Of a stretch of 64,000 bases of DNA, positions 41,903 through 54,417 are shown one piece after another. Source of the stretch: Hymenobacter sp. YIM 151858-1 (GTDB lineage: Bacteria > Bacteroidota > Bacteroidia > Cytophagales > Hymenobacteraceae). A program made the translations under genes and the position numbers. How positions within the stretch are numbered: position 1 is the stretch's first letter; each line of letters starts with the position of its first letter. The notes under the pieces are model-generated. The model was not told the DNA's origin. It saw only the letters and a program-made list of their open reading frames with translations, and made no database searches. The stretch covers positions 682,001 through 746,000 of the forward strand of contig NZ_CP110136.1 of assembly GCF_025979705.1 (NCBI RefSeq). Direction: 5' to 3'.

Positions 41903-42682
41903 CTAGCGGGCTTTTTCCGACATGCGCCGTACCAGGGCCGTTACCATTTTGCGCGGGGCAAAGCGCACCGACTGCGCCATCAGCGCGTTCAGCAAGCCGT
42001 GCACCGCCACGGTTTCGCCGCGCAGCAGCGCCCGGTAGCCGTACGCGGCTACTTCGGCCGCGGTGGGCAGCTTTTTCCCCTTCACCAGCCTGGAGTCGTT
42101 GAGGGCCGCCGCATCCTGAAAGCCCGAGGCCGTGGGGCCAGGGCACAAGGCCGTTACCGTTACGCCGGTGCCTTGCAGCTCGTTGGCCAGGGCTTCGGAA
42201 AAGCTGAGCACGTAGGCCTTGGTGGCGTAGTACACGGCCATCAGGGGCCCGGGCTGAAACGCGGCCGTGCTGGCCAGCTGCATAATGCGGCCCGAGCGGC
42301 GCTGCACCATGCCGGGCAAAAACAGCTTGGTAAGGTGCGTAAGGGCCCGGATGTTCACGTCGAGCATTTGCTCCTGCTTGGCCCAGTCGGCCTCCACGAA
42401 CAAACCGAAGTCGCCGAAACCGGCGTTGTTGATGAGGTAATCAACCGCAATGCCGCGGCGCTGCAGCTCCGCGTACAGCTGCTGCGGGGCCTCGGGGCGG
42501 CCTAGGTCGGCGGGCAGCACCACGGCCTCGATGCCGTGCTGTTGCTGCAGCTCCTGCTGGAGCTGCTCCAGGGCTGCCTGGTTGCGGGCCACCAGCACCA
42601 CGCGGTGTTTTTCGCGGGCGAAGATGCGGGCCAGCTCGAGGCCAATGCCGCTGCTGGCGCCGGTAATGAGAGCAGTTTTCAT
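41903..42682 (-). CDS. Short-chain dehydrogenase/reductase
   Basis: 259 residues. The Rossmann motif TGASSGIG (residues 7-14), NNAG (about 89), Ser in LASTAAF and YYATK (catalytic Tyr/Lys, about 155-159) are all present. It uses NAD(P)H. CPGPTASGF follows as in the group of dltE-like or SDR family oxidoreductases. The C-terminus has a hydrophobic/basic stretch that may contact membranes. It is downstream of, and probably co-transcribed with or controlled by, the TetR regulator 63 bp upstream. Confidence 0.9.
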   Translation of the reverse strand: MKTALITGASSGIGLELARIFAREKHRVVLVARNQAALEQLQQELQQQHGIEAVVLPADLGRPEAPQQLYAELQRRGIAVDYLINNAGFGDFGLFVEADWAKQEQMLDVNIRALTHLTKLFLPGMVQRRSGRIMQLASTAAFQPGPLMAVYYATKAYVLSFSEALANELQGTGVTVTALCPGPTASGFQDAAALNDSRLVKGKKLPTAAEVAAYGYRALLRGETVAVHGLLNALMAQSVRFAPRKMVTALVRRMSEKAR

Positions 42683-42745
42683 GGGTGTGGTTTGGGGGTT
42701 GGGATGCTGGGCAACGTGCCGGACCTAGGGCCGGCGGCAGCGGCA

Positions 42746-43351
42746 CTATTTCTTGAGGCCGTTGAGGAGCAGGGTGAGGGTGTAGGTAAGCTTTTCCTGC
42801 ACGGGGGCGTAATCTACCTCGTGGGCAAAGCGCGTGCGGGCGCGTTGCACGGCTTCGTGCTTGATGCCGTCGGCCACGGTAAGCAGGGCATCGGCCGCGC
42901 GCTCGGGCTGCAGTTTCAGAAACTCGCGGTCGGCCACGCCTTCGCTGAGCAGCTCGCCCAAAAAGGCCAGCTCCTGCCCGCGCACGGCCTGGTACACGTC
43001 GTCGAACATCGGCTCAAGGCGCTGCAGGTTCTCGATGCTGAGCTGGTGCAGGTTCAGCACCTGCTGGTAATACTCGAGCCGCCCGGTGAGGTACGTCACG
43101 ATTTTATCGGTGGCGCGCATCAGCGGCTGCACCTGCTCCTGCAAAGCCCCTAGGTAGCGCTCGGCCTCCAGCAGCACTACCTGCACGAACAGGTCCTCTT
43201 TGTTGCGGAAGTAGTAGTACAGCGAGGCCTTGTTGAGCTTGGCCGCGTCGCCGATGTCCTGCAGCGTGGTTTTGTCGTAGCCGAAGCGGCTGAAACAGTG
43301 GGCTGCCGCCTGCAAAATCGCCTCGCGCTTGTCGTCCTTTTTGGCTGTCAT
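42746..43351 (-). CDS. TetR-family transcriptional regulator
   Basis: 201 residues. The N-terminal HTH is typical (REAILQAAAHCFSRFGYDKT, TLQDIGDAAKLNKASLYYYF), followed by a helical ligand domain. The start at 43351 is chosen because a consensus -7 box ends 7 bp upstream of it; the mRNA would be nearly leaderless. A 29-bp palindrome overlapping the -33 region is a likely autoregulatory operator. The neighbouring SDR gene is the likely partner or target. Confidence 0.9.
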   Translation of the reverse strand: MTAKKDDKREAILQAAAHCFSRFGYDKTTLQDIGDAAKLNKASLYYYFRNKEDLFVQVVLLEAERYLGALQEQVQPLMRATDKIVTYLTGRLEYYQQVLNLHQLSIENLQRLEPMFDDVYQAVRGQELAFLGELLSEGVADREFLKLQPERAADALLTVADGIKHEAVQRARTRFAHEVDYAPVQEKLTYTLTLLLNGLKK

Positions 43352-43358
43352 CGTGCCG

Positions 43359-43387
43359 CAAAGGTAACGGTTTTCTAAACTTTCAAA
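43359..43387 (-). promoter_or_regulatory. Promoter of the tetR gene
   Basis: On the minus strand the -33 TTTG (43384-43387) and -7 TACCTTTG (43359-43366) are 17 bp apart. Transcription would begin about at the start codon. Confidence 0.65.
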
Positions 43388-43409
43388 CAAAATACGTTAA
43401 TGTTTGAAA
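43381..43409. promoter_or_regulatory. Candidate TetR operator TTTCAAACA-N11-TGTTTGAAA
   Basis: Perfect 9-bp arms (43381-43389 and 43401-43409) overlap the -33 element of the tetR promoter. The position suits repression by the encoded regulator. Confidence 0.55.
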
Positions 43410-43593
43410 AGTAGAAGTGGCATTTTATTGCCGGTTGCCGTCCGTTGGTAAAATAATTTACCAATCGACAACAGGCAGTAAATCAAGGTCAAGCTTGTCG
43501 GCATCAGCTGAGCTCATTTGCGCAATGCCGAACCGGGAGCAGCGAAACGCCGCCTAGGTTGAAACCCGGAAAAAGGGTGTGTCAGCAGGCAAA

Positions 43594-44115
43594 CTATTCT
43601 TGGTGCACCACCTGCACCGCATCGCCGACGCGGATAAGGCCGCCCTGCAGGATGCGGGCCGTGAGGCCGCCGTGGCCGCGCATGGCGTTGTAGCCGCCCG
43701 GGCCCAACTCCTCTTCCATGCGCGAGCAAGGGTGGCATTCGCCGGTAATCTCCAGCACCACTTGCTCGCCGATGCGGATGCGCCGGTTTTTCAGGGCCAG
43801 CAGATTCAGGCCGCTGATGCTGAGGTTGCGGCGCAAACGGCCGGGCTCTACGGGCTCGGGCAAACCCAAAAAACCGGCCACCGAAGCCAAATGCTCGTGC
43901 TGAATAAGCGTGGCCTGCCGCTTGCCGCCGGGTTTGGGGCGGGCGTGGTCGCCGGCCAGGTGGGCGTCGGTCAGGGCCTCCACTTCCGGCACCGACTGCA
44001 AGGGCTGCCGCCGGGCCGGGCGCACGCCAATCCACTCCACGCGGCCTACTTGCGGCAGCGTGGCCAGCAAGCGCGCCACGACCGATTTATCGTCGCCGAA
44101 AAAAGGAAATGCCAT
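43594..44115 (-). CDS. MOSC-domain protein
   Basis: 173 residues. VGRVEWIGVRPARRQPLQSV at the N-terminus and the conserved Cys in ITGECHPCSRMEEELGPG, with GGLTARILQGG near the end, mark a stand-alone MOSC domain. Such proteins (YiiM/YuaD type) bind or transfer sulfur for molybdenum cofactor enzymes or reduce N-hydroxylated bases. No molybdenum genes are nearby. Confidence 0.88.
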   Translation of the reverse strand: MAFPFFGDDKSVVARLLATLPQVGRVEWIGVRPARRQPLQSVPEVEALTDAHLAGDHARPKPGGKRQATLIQHEHLASVAGFLGLPEPVEPGRLRRNLSISGLNLLALKNRRIRIGEQVVLEITGECHPCSRMEEELGPGGYNAMRGHGGLTARILQGGLIRVGDAVQVVHQE

Positions 44116-44179
44116 GGCTATGCAGAACGGGTAAGGCGGGCGCCGAGCGGCCCTAGGTGGAAACCTCGCGAACCGGCCG

Positions 44180-44641
44180 CTAGGGCTGGGGCTCGGTGGC
44201 GGGGGCAGCGGTGGCTAGCTCGGGGTGGCTTATTTTGCCGCCTTCCCAGCCGGCGTAAGCCATTAGGGCAAAGCTGACGGCGGCCGCGCCTACGGTCAGG
44301 AGCACCAGCAACCGGGCCCGCGCATGCTGCCACAGCATCAGGGCTACCAGCGCCAGCGCGGCCGTGAGCTCCAGGGCCCAGAAGGCCAGCTCGGCTGCTT
44401 CCTCGTGCTCATGAATCAGCCGGTGCGAAATGCCGGGGCGGTGCTCAATCAGCTCTTCGGCGCCCTCGCCGGTAAGCTGGGTGGGCACGGCGGCAGCGGC
44501 GGCAACCAGCAGCATGATCAGGCCCGTTTTGGTTACGCTGGCGTTGCGGCGCAGGGCGCCAACCAGCAGGATCACAAAACCGGCAAGGCTACCCAAAATC
44601 GGAACGTGGTTGAGCAGCAGGTGAAGGTGAGCTTCGTTCAT
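44180..44641 (-). CDS. DUF2231-like membrane protein
   Basis: 153 residues with four hydrophobic helices. It begins MNEAHLHLLLNHVPILGSLA, where His residues of the LHLLLNHVP motif resemble DUF2231-type heme or metal-binding membrane proteins. HEHEEAAELAFW in the middle adds more His/Glu. Its function is unknown. It is in a run of minus-strand genes followed by the VIT1-like transporter. Confidence 0.7.
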   Translation of the reverse strand: MNEAHLHLLLNHVPILGSLAGFVILLVGALRRNASVTKTGLIMLLVAAAAAVPTQLTGEGAEELIEHRPGISHRLIHEHEEAAELAFWALELTAALALVALMLWQHARARLLVLLTVGAAAVSFALMAYAGWEGGKISHPELATAAPATEPQP

Positions 44642-44717
44642 GGTAAAGCACCCGGGCTAATGGGCGGCCGAAAGGTACACGGCGGAAGGCAAAATACGTG
44701 TCGCGGGGGGGCGCTGA

Positions 44718-45428
44718 TTACAGGGCTTCCACCAACCGCGCCACGCCAAAGGCCGCTGCCGCGGCCAAGGCCCCGATGCCGGCCATTTTGAGGGCGCCCC
44801 GGGCGGCCGGCTGGCCCGTAAGGCGGCTTTTGAAGTAACCGAACACCAGCAAACACAGCAGCGTAATGGCGGCCGACCACCCCAGCCCCTCGGCGGGCGT
44901 AGCCGTGAAGAAGTACGCGCTCAGCGGGATGAGCCCACCTAGGGCGTAGGCCAGCCCGATGGTAGCCGCGCTGTTGCGGGCGCGCTTGGGGTCGGGCTGC
45001 TCGAGGCCTAGCTCGTACTTCATCATAAACTTCACCCACTGGTCGCGGTCGGAGGTAAGCTCGCGCACGGCTTGCTCCTGGGTGGCCGGCGAGAGGCCCA
45101 TATCGGCCAGCAGCTCGCGCACTTCCTCGCGCTCTACGTGGGGCACTTCGTCTACCTCGCGGTATTCGCGCCGCAGCTCCGAGGCGTAATGATCGAGCTC
45201 GGTGCGGCCCGAGAGGTAGCCGCCGAGGCCCATGGCAATGGAGCCCGCCACAATCTCGGCCAGGCCGGCCGTTATCACCAGCTCGGACGACTGCACGGCG
45301 CCGCTCAGGCCCGCAGCCAGGGCAAACGGCACCGTAAGGCCATCCGACAAGCCAATGACGATGTCCTGCAACACAGCCGAGCTGGTGAGGTGCTCCTCGG
45401 GGTGGGGGTGTTGGTGGTAGGCTGCCAT
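44718..45428 (-). CDS. VIT1/CCC1-family iron/manganese transporter
   Basis: 236 residues. The family hallmark helix 1 is IVIGLSDGLTVPFALAAGLSG, followed by GLAEIVAGSIAMGLGGYLSG and a charged cytoplasmic metal-binding helix bundle (ELRREYREVDEVPHVEREEV). Three more transmembrane helices end the protein. It should move Fe2+ or Mn2+ out of the cytoplasm. It is divergent from dps, so both may answer to iron or peroxide. ATG 45428 starts the homologous part. Confidence 0.93.
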   Translation of the reverse strand: MAAYHQHPHPEEHLTSSAVLQDIVIGLSDGLTVPFALAAGLSGAVQSSELVITAGLAEIVAGSIAMGLGGYLSGRTELDHYASELRREYREVDEVPHVEREEVRELLADMGLSPATQEQAVRELTSDRDQWVKFMMKYELGLEQPDPKRARNSAATIGLAYALGGLIPLSAYFFTATPAEGLGWSAAITLLCLLVFGYFKSRLTGQPAARGALKMAGIGALAAAAAFGVARLVEAL

Positions 45429-45536
45429 ACCGGTAAAGATAGCGCCCGGCGCAAACCTGCAGCCGTGCTGTGCGTAAGCCAAACCGAGCAGCTGCAAGGC
45501 TGTTTTACCTGAACACTCGCATACGCACCACACCCA

Positions 45537-46268
45537 ATGGCTACCAAAACATCCGCCAAAGCCGCGGCCGCTCCGGCCGCCAAAACGCCGGCTTCGGCCA
45601 ACGGCCGCGTCGGCGGCAAATCGGCCCCGAAACTCTCGAGCAAAGCAACCGCCAACAACGGCGACATTGATGCGCCCATCACATTGGCCAAAAACGGCAC
45701 CGATATGGTGCAGCCGGTCCTGAATCAGCAGGAAAACTCGCCCCGCGTGCTCCAGCGCTTCGGCACCGTGGCGCAGCGCCTGCCCATCGGCCTCGACGAT
45801 GCCACCCGGCTGGAGAGCGTAACCATGCTGAACCAGCTGCTGGCCGATACCATCACGCTGCGCGACCTGTACAAAAAGCACCACTGGCAGGTGGTGGGCC
45901 CTACTTTTTACCAGCTGCACCTGCTCTACGACAAGCATTACGAGGAGCAGAGCACCCTGGTGGATACCATTGCCGAGCGCATCCAGATTTTGGGCGGCAT
46001 TTCGCTGGCTATGGCCCCCGACATTGCCGAAGCCACCAGCATTCCGCGCCCCCCGCGTGACCGGGAGGAGGCCCCCGTGCAGGTTTCGCGCCTGCTCGAA
46101 GCGCACGAAATCATCCTGCGCGCCTGCCACGAGTTTGCCGAACGCTCGGCTGACTCGGGCGACGACGGCACCAACGACCTGGTGGTAAGCCAGGTTATCC
46201 GCACCAACGAAATGCAGGTGTGGTTCCTGTCGGAGCACCTGGTTGATACGCCGCTGGCCCGCTCCTAA
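45537..46268 (+). CDS. dps: Dps-family ferritin-like DNA-protection protein with Lys/Ala-rich tail
   Basis: 243 residues. The four-helix Dps core (about residues 85-240) has the inter-subunit ferroxidase ligands: KKHHWQVVGPTFYQLHLLYD then KHYEEQ. The N-terminal 70 residues are Lys/Ala/Ser-rich (MATKTSAKAAAAPAAKTPAS), like a histone-type tail, which in other Dps proteins binds DNA. It stores iron and shields DNA during starvation or peroxide stress. It is divergent from the VIT1-like gene with a 108-bp gap. Confidence 0.92.
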   Translation: MATKTSAKAAAAPAAKTPASANGRVGGKSAPKLSSKATANNGDIDAPITLAKNGTDMVQPVLNQQENSPRVLQRFGTVAQRLPIGLDDATRLESVTMLNQLLADTITLRDLYKKHHWQVVGPTFYQLHLLYDKHYEEQSTLVDTIAERIQILGGISLAMAPDIAEATSIPRPPRDREEAPVQVSRLLEAHEIILRACHEFAERSADSGDDGTNDLVVSQVIRTNEMQVWFLSEHLVDTPLARS

Positions 46269-46289
46269 ACCGCGCCGCCACCGCACACC

Positions 46290-46327
46290 AAAACGGCCCG
46301 GGCTGCAGCTGCAGCCCGGGCCGTTTT
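46290..46327. terminator. Perfect palindromic bidirectional terminator
   Basis: AAAACGGCCCGGGCTGC... mirrors ...GCAGCCCGGGCCGTTTT around AGCT. It lies between the convergent dps and iron-permease genes. Confidence 0.9.
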
Positions 46328-46343
46328 TTACCAGGTCGGTTAG

Positions 46344-46829
46344 TTACCGGGAGCGGTGCTTCACCATTTTCTCGGCGTGGTTTTCCTCGGCTTCTTCCAC
46401 GGTGTGGGTGCGCCCTAGGTCGTTGTCCTTCCTGGCTTTCTCGGCCAGCAGGCAGTAAAACCGGTGCAGCGTGTCTATTTCTTCCTCGGTGAAATCCTGC
46501 GCGTTGATGAGGCGGTTGCTGGCGCCTTTGGTGGCGGCAATCAGCTCGTTCAGCTTAAGGTGCAGCACCAACGAGTCTTTGTTTTGCGCCCGCTGAATCA
46601 GAAATACCATCAGGAAGGTGACAATGGTGGTGCCGGTGTTGATGACGAGCTGCCAGGTTTCGGAATATTGAAACATGGGCCCGGTTAGCGCCCAACCCAG
46701 CACAACGCCCAACGCTAGCAGAAAGGCCGACGATGAGCCCGACCATGCCGTGATGGTGTGCGCAATGCGCTGGAAGATGGAGCCTTGGTTTTGGCTGCCT
46801 ATTTCCTGCAGCGCTTCTTTGGTAGTCAT
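46344..46829 (-). CDS. Low-affinity iron permease family protein
   Basis: 161 residues. Two central transmembrane helices (SSSAFLLALGVVLGWALTGP and INTGTTIVTFLMVFLIQRAQ) followed by NKDSLVLHLKLNELIAATKG match the PF04120-type 'low affinity iron permease' family. A conserved C-terminal acidic/His segment (EEAEENHAEKMVKH) ends it. The transport role is poorly proven. It is the third iron-linked gene in a row. Confidence 0.85.
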   Translation of the reverse strand: MTTKEALQEIGSQNQGSIFQRIAHTITAWSGSSSAFLLALGVVLGWALTGPMFQYSETWQLVINTGTTIVTFLMVFLIQRAQNKDSLVLHLKLNELIAATKGASNRLINAQDFTEEEIDTLHRFYCLLAEKARKDNDLGRTHTVEEAEENHAEKMVKHRSR

Positions 46830-47061
46830 GGCGAAGGGTGTGGCTAAAAGTCGACGGAAGCTTAATTTACAATGGGTGAGGAACGCATGAACGGTGCCGG
46901 CTGAGAATTTTTGTAGCTGATAACCTTGCCAGTACAACGCCAATGGGCAAAAATGCCCGGGCAGGACTTGCACCAACCAAACCCACCTACTACTTTTGTC
47001 GCCACTTCGCCGCCCTCTACGGCGGAGCGGGCGCACCCAAAGCGCCGATTTAATGTGACCT

Positions 47062-47143
47062 GCGCACATGGTGAAATTGGTAGACACGCCATCTTGAGGG
47101 GGTGGTGCCTTCGGGTGTGGGAGTTCGACTCTCCCTGTGCGCA
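47062..47143 (+). tRNA. tRNA-Leu (anticodon GAG)
   Basis: Acceptor GCGCACA/TGTGCGC, D-arm TGGTGAAATTGGTAGACAC, anticodon arm CCATC-TTGAGGG-GGTGG with GAG, a long class II variable arm (TGCCTTCGGGTGT) and T-arm GGGAG-TTCGACT-CTCCC. The discriminator is A47143. CCA is not encoded directly after it. Confidence 0.93.
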
Positions 47144-47151
47144 CACCAGCT

Positions 47152-47185
47152 AAGCGGCTCGCTTTCTTCGGAAGGCGAGCCGCTT
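47152..47185 (+). terminator. Terminator after tRNA-Leu
   Basis: AAGCGGCTCGC pairs with GCGAGCCGCTT across TTTCTTCGGAAG, followed by TGGCTTTT. Confidence 0.8.
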
Positions 47186-47263
47186 TGGCTTTTCAGGGGG
47201 GGCAAAACTGCTAGCTGATGCGAGCGGCCCTAGGTGCCGAGCGGCCCACCTCAGCCAGGGCAC

Positions 47264-48835
47264 CTAGGCGTTGCGCTCGTAGGGGTTGGCAGGTACCACC
47301 AGCACCACTTTTTCGCGCTCCACAATCACCTTTCCGGCCTCGGCACCTTTGGGCTTGCGCACAAACTTTTTGGGCGTAACCGTTACGGGGCACAGCGAGT
47401 CGTTTTTGCGGCGCGAGTACCACGCGGCCAGTTGGGCCACGCGCTCCAGCACGGGCTCGGGCACGGTTTGGCCGGGGCGCTGCTTAATCACCACGTGCGA
47501 GCCGCTTACGTCCTTGGCGTGCAGCCACAGGTCGTCTTTGTGGGCGTAGCGCTGCGTCAGCAGGTCGTTGTTCTGGGCATTGCGGCCCACCAGAATGGTA
47601 AAGCCGCCATCTTCGAACACTTTAAACGGCAGTTCGTTGGCTGCTTTGGTTTGCGTGGCCGCATCGAGGGCGTGCTGCTTGCGCCATTGGCGCAGGGTGC
47701 GCAGGTCGAGGAGGGTGGGCAGCTCCTCCAGCCGCTCCAGGCACCACAGGGCTTCGGTTTCGCGCTTCTCCACGCGCTCCTGCAGCTGCTGGGTTTCAAT
47801 CTGCTGGTTTTTGGCCTTACGGTAGAGGTTTTGGGCGGTGCGCTGCGGGGTTTCGGTAGGCTTCAGCTTGATGGTGCGCAGCTGGTCGTTTTGGTAAAAA
47901 TCGACGACTTCCACCTGCGCGGCTCCGGCCGGAATCTGGTGCAGGTTGGCCATGATCAGGTCGGCGGTTTGGCGGTAGCTGGCCTCGTGTGCAAGCGCGT
48001 GCAGGCGCCGGCGGGCCATGCTGGCGCTGGTGGTGGCTTCGTCGGCGCGTTTTTCGAGCAGCTGGCGGAGCTGGCGCAGTTCCGCCTCGTAGGCCCCGCG
48101 GCCCAGCAGCAGCGGCACAAAGGCCCGCAGGGCCGCCACGGGCTCGGGCGCCAGGGTTTGCTCCACGGTGCCCACGGGCAGCAGGCTAAGTCGCGTACGG
48201 CCTTCCAACTGAATGATGAAGAATGCCTCGGGGGTACTGAGACGCCGCCGCACCTCGTGCACCAACGCCACCCGCCCAGGTTGCGGAGCCGAGTCGTAGC
48301 CTTGGGAACGGAGCCACAAGCGAGGTACTTCGCCTAGGGTCGGAAACAGGCGGGCCGGGTCGGGGTGGGCGCTTACTTCCGCCTCGGTGGGGGTGGGCTT
48401 GGCAGGCTGGTGCAGCAATTCGGCATCCTCCACCACACGCTGCTGAAACAACTGCGCCGGTGCGCCGGGCGCGGGGCAGAACACGGCATTGGGCCTAGGT
48501 CCGAACAGCTTCAGCAGCAGCACGGCCCCATCGGCAAACGCGAACCGCAGCACCCGGTCGTTGGGCACAGTATCCACCTCGGTTACCTCGCGGCCCAGCA
48601 TATCGGGCAGCAAATCCACGGAGTTCTGGCGGGCGCGATGAAAGCTCTCGGGCAACGACAACAGCGGCTGCGTGCCGGCCAAATGCGCCTTCAGCCAAAA
48701 TTCCGCGGTGCCGTTTGCCAGGCCGATAACCAGCTCATCCTTCTCCTGCGAGAAGCACGCTGCCACGCGGTAGCCGCCTAGGTGCTGAGCAAGGGCAGGG
48801 GCCAGCAGGCGCAGAAAGAAATAGTTGTTGTGCAT
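47264..48835 (-). CDS. rqcH: NFACT-family protein (RqcH-like ribosome quality-control factor)
   Basis: 523 residues. The N-terminal NFACT-N domain starts MHNNYFFLRLLAPALAQHLG. A long coiled coil occupies about 265-390 (LRQLRQLLEKRADEATTSAS...QQLQERVEKRETEALW). The NFACT-R domain is GFTILVGRNAQNNDLLTQRY then DLWLHAKDVSGSHVVIK. RqcH binds stalled 50S subunits and adds alanine tails to the nascent chain. Bacteroidota versions are shorter than Bacillus RqcH, as here. The start at ATG 48835 fits the conserved N-terminus. Older annotation calls this family fibronectin-binding. Confidence 0.88.
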   Translation of the reverse strand: MHNNYFFLRLLAPALAQHLGGYRVAACFSQEKDELVIGLANGTAEFWLKAHLAGTQPLLSLPESFHRARQNSVDLLPDMLGREVTEVDTVPNDRVLRFAFADGAVLLLKLFGPRPNAVFCPAPGAPAQLFQQRVVEDAELLHQPAKPTPTEAEVSAHPDPARLFPTLGEVPRLWLRSQGYDSAPQPGRVALVHEVRRRLSTPEAFFIIQLEGRTRLSLLPVGTVEQTLAPEPVAALRAFVPLLLGRGAYEAELRQLRQLLEKRADEATTSASMARRRLHALAHEASYRQTADLIMANLHQIPAGAAQVEVVDFYQNDQLRTIKLKPTETPQRTAQNLYRKAKNQQIETQQLQERVEKRETEALWCLERLEELPTLLDLRTLRQWRKQHALDAATQTKAANELPFKVFEDGGFTILVGRNAQNNDLLTQRYAHKDDLWLHAKDVSGSHVVIKQRPGQTVPEPVLERVAQLAAWYSRRKNDSLCPVTVTPKKFVRKPKGAEAGKVIVEREKVVLVVPANPYERNA

Positions 48836-48897
48836 GCCGAAAAGCTTCGGGTTCAGCAGCCCCGACGCAGCCAAAAAAGTACCTGTTCAGGAAGATA

Positions 48898-49665
48898 TTA
48901 CAGCTGCACCCGCAGGCCGTCGTAGGCCAGCTTCACGTGCGGCGGCAGCGTGGCCTCTACCTCCCGATGCCGGCCCAGCAGGTGGCTGATGTGCGTCAGG
49001 TACGCGCGCTTAGGCTGCACATCCTCAATTACTTCCAGGGCTTCGGATAAACTGAAGTGCGAGATGTGCGGCTCGTGGCGCAGGGCGTTCAGCACCAGCA
49101 CATCGGAGCCGCGCAGCCGCTCGCGCGACTCGGGCGAGAGGTGGTTGGCATCGGTTACGTACGAAAAGCGCCCCACCCGAAAACCCAGCACCGGCAGCTT
49201 GTAGTGCAGCGCCCGGATGGGCTGAAACTCGATGCCCTCGACCTCGAAACCGGCCGTGTCGCTGAGGATGGGAATGGTTTTGACCTGCGGTACGCCGGGG
49301 TACTTCTGGTCGGCGAAAATGTAGGCGTATTCGCGCTTCAGCTGCTCGAGCACGCGCGGCTCGGCGTACACGGGCATATCCTGCCGCTGCTTGAAATTGT
49401 ACGCCCGAATGTCGTCCATGCCGGCGGTGTGGTCTTTGTGCTCGTGCGTGAACACCAGGGCATCCAGGTGGTCGATTTGCTCGCGCAGCACCTGTTGCCG
49501 GAAATCGGGCCCCGAGTCGATGATGATGCTGCGGCCCTGCACCTGCAAGTGCACCGACACGCGCAGGCGCTTGTCGCGAAAGTCGACGGAACGGCACACC
49601 GCGCAGTGGCACCCGATTACGGGCACCCCCTGCGACGTACCCGAACCGAGGAAAGTAACCTGCAC
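48898..49665 (-). CDS. MBL-fold metallohydrolase (PhnP-like phosphodiesterase)
   Basis: 255 residues. It begins MQVTFLGSGTSQGVPVIGC, the PhnP-type N-terminus, with CHCAVC as a likely structural zinc site. The metal site is THEHKDHTAGMDD, with further His residues (ALHYKLP, THISHLLGRH) and Asp in VTDANH. PhnP proteins split cyclic phosphodiesters; this subgroup in Bacteroidota has no proven substrate. No other phosphonate genes are near. Confidence 0.88.
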   Translation of the reverse strand: MQVTFLGSGTSQGVPVIGCHCAVCRSVDFRDKRLRVSVHLQVQGRSIIIDSGPDFRQQVLREQIDHLDALVFTHEHKDHTAGMDDIRAYNFKQRQDMPVYAEPRVLEQLKREYAYIFADQKYPGVPQVKTIPILSDTAGFEVEGIEFQPIRALHYKLPVLGFRVGRFSYVTDANHLSPESRERLRGSDVLVLNALRHEPHISHFSLSEALEVIEDVQPKRAYLTHISHLLGRHREVEATLPPHVKLAYDGLRVQL

Positions 49666-49687
49666 TGCGTGCTGAATTATGAATTGA

Positions 49688-49755
49688 GAATTATGAATTC
49701 TGAATTACCGGAACCGTAGCTATGCCGAACCCCATCCATTCAGAATTCATAATTC
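49688..49755. repeat. AT-rich inverted repeat GAATTATGAATTCTGAA
   Basis: GAATTATGAATTCTGAA (49688-49704) and its exact complement TTCAGAATTCATAATTC (49739-49755) lie in the gap between two minus-strand genes. Further GAATTATGAATT-like units surround both arms. The AT-rich composition contrasts with the neighbourhood. Confidence 0.75.
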
Positions 49756-49766
49756 AACATTCAGAA

Positions 49767-50144
49767 TTACCCGATGTGCTGCTTAACGGTGCGCACCAAG
49801 GCGTCGAAATCCAGGGGCTTGGGCAGGTAATCGGTGATGCCGGCCTCGCGGAAATCGTCCATGGTGTAGTTGTTGGCATTGCCCGTAATGGCGATGATGG
49901 GCACCTGGCGGATCTTGTCGTCGCCGTGCTGGCGAATTTCGCGGGCCACCGTCATGCCGTCTTTCACCGGGATGTTGATATCGAGCAGAATGCAGTCGAT
50001 GGGCTGCGCCTCGAGCTGCTTTACTACCTCGCCTCCGTTTTTCGCCGACACGATGCGGTATTTCTGCAGCTCCAGGATCTTCTTGGTCAGGTTCAGGATA
50101 ACGGAGCTGTCCTCCGCAATAAGGATGGTTTTCGAGTCGGACAT
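49767..50144 (-). CDS. Single-domain response regulator (CheY-like)
   Basis: 125 residues comprising one receiver domain. TILIAEDS (acidic pocket), phospho-acceptor Asp in CILLDINIPVKDG, Thr in IIAITGNAN and Lys in DYLPKPLD are all in place. No output domain exists, so it works by protein contact or as a phosphate relay. It is directly downstream of the hybrid kinase (58-bp gap) on the same strand, which suggests a cognate pair. Confidence 0.93.
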   Translation of the reverse strand: MSDSKTILIAEDSSVILNLTKKILELQKYRIVSAKNGGEVVKQLEAQPIDCILLDINIPVKDGMTVAREIRQHGDDKIRQVPIIAITGNANNYTMDDFREAGITDYLPKPLDFDALVRTVKQHIG

Positions 50145-50202
50145 GACTGACAGCTAGAATGTTTGGAGTGAGTTGGTAGGGGCGTAAACTAACGGCAGGG
50201 CG

Positions 50203-54297
<4,095 letters not shown>

Positions 54298-54363
54298 CGC
54301 AGAAACTACAGCTGCAGCGGCCCCTAGGTTGGGCCGTAGCCGGTGATAAGCAGGTTAACCGCT

Positions 54364-54371
54364 TAAATTTG
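54364..54371 (+). promoter_or_regulatory. Candidate -7 element TAAATTTG for the glycosyltransferase-miaA operon
   Basis: An exact match to TAnnTTTG 46 bp before the start codon, in the only AT-rich stretch of this gap. No good -33 TTG is seen. Confidence 0.4.
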
Positions 54372-54417
54372 TCAAATATATCCTAACCGAACACCCTACC
54401 GGGTGCACATCGGAAGG

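Noticed and set aside
44718-46286. 522-residue fusion of an upstream protein with the VIT1-like transporter
   Set aside because: The first 280 residues are antisense to dps and not protein-like. The transporter starts at 45428.
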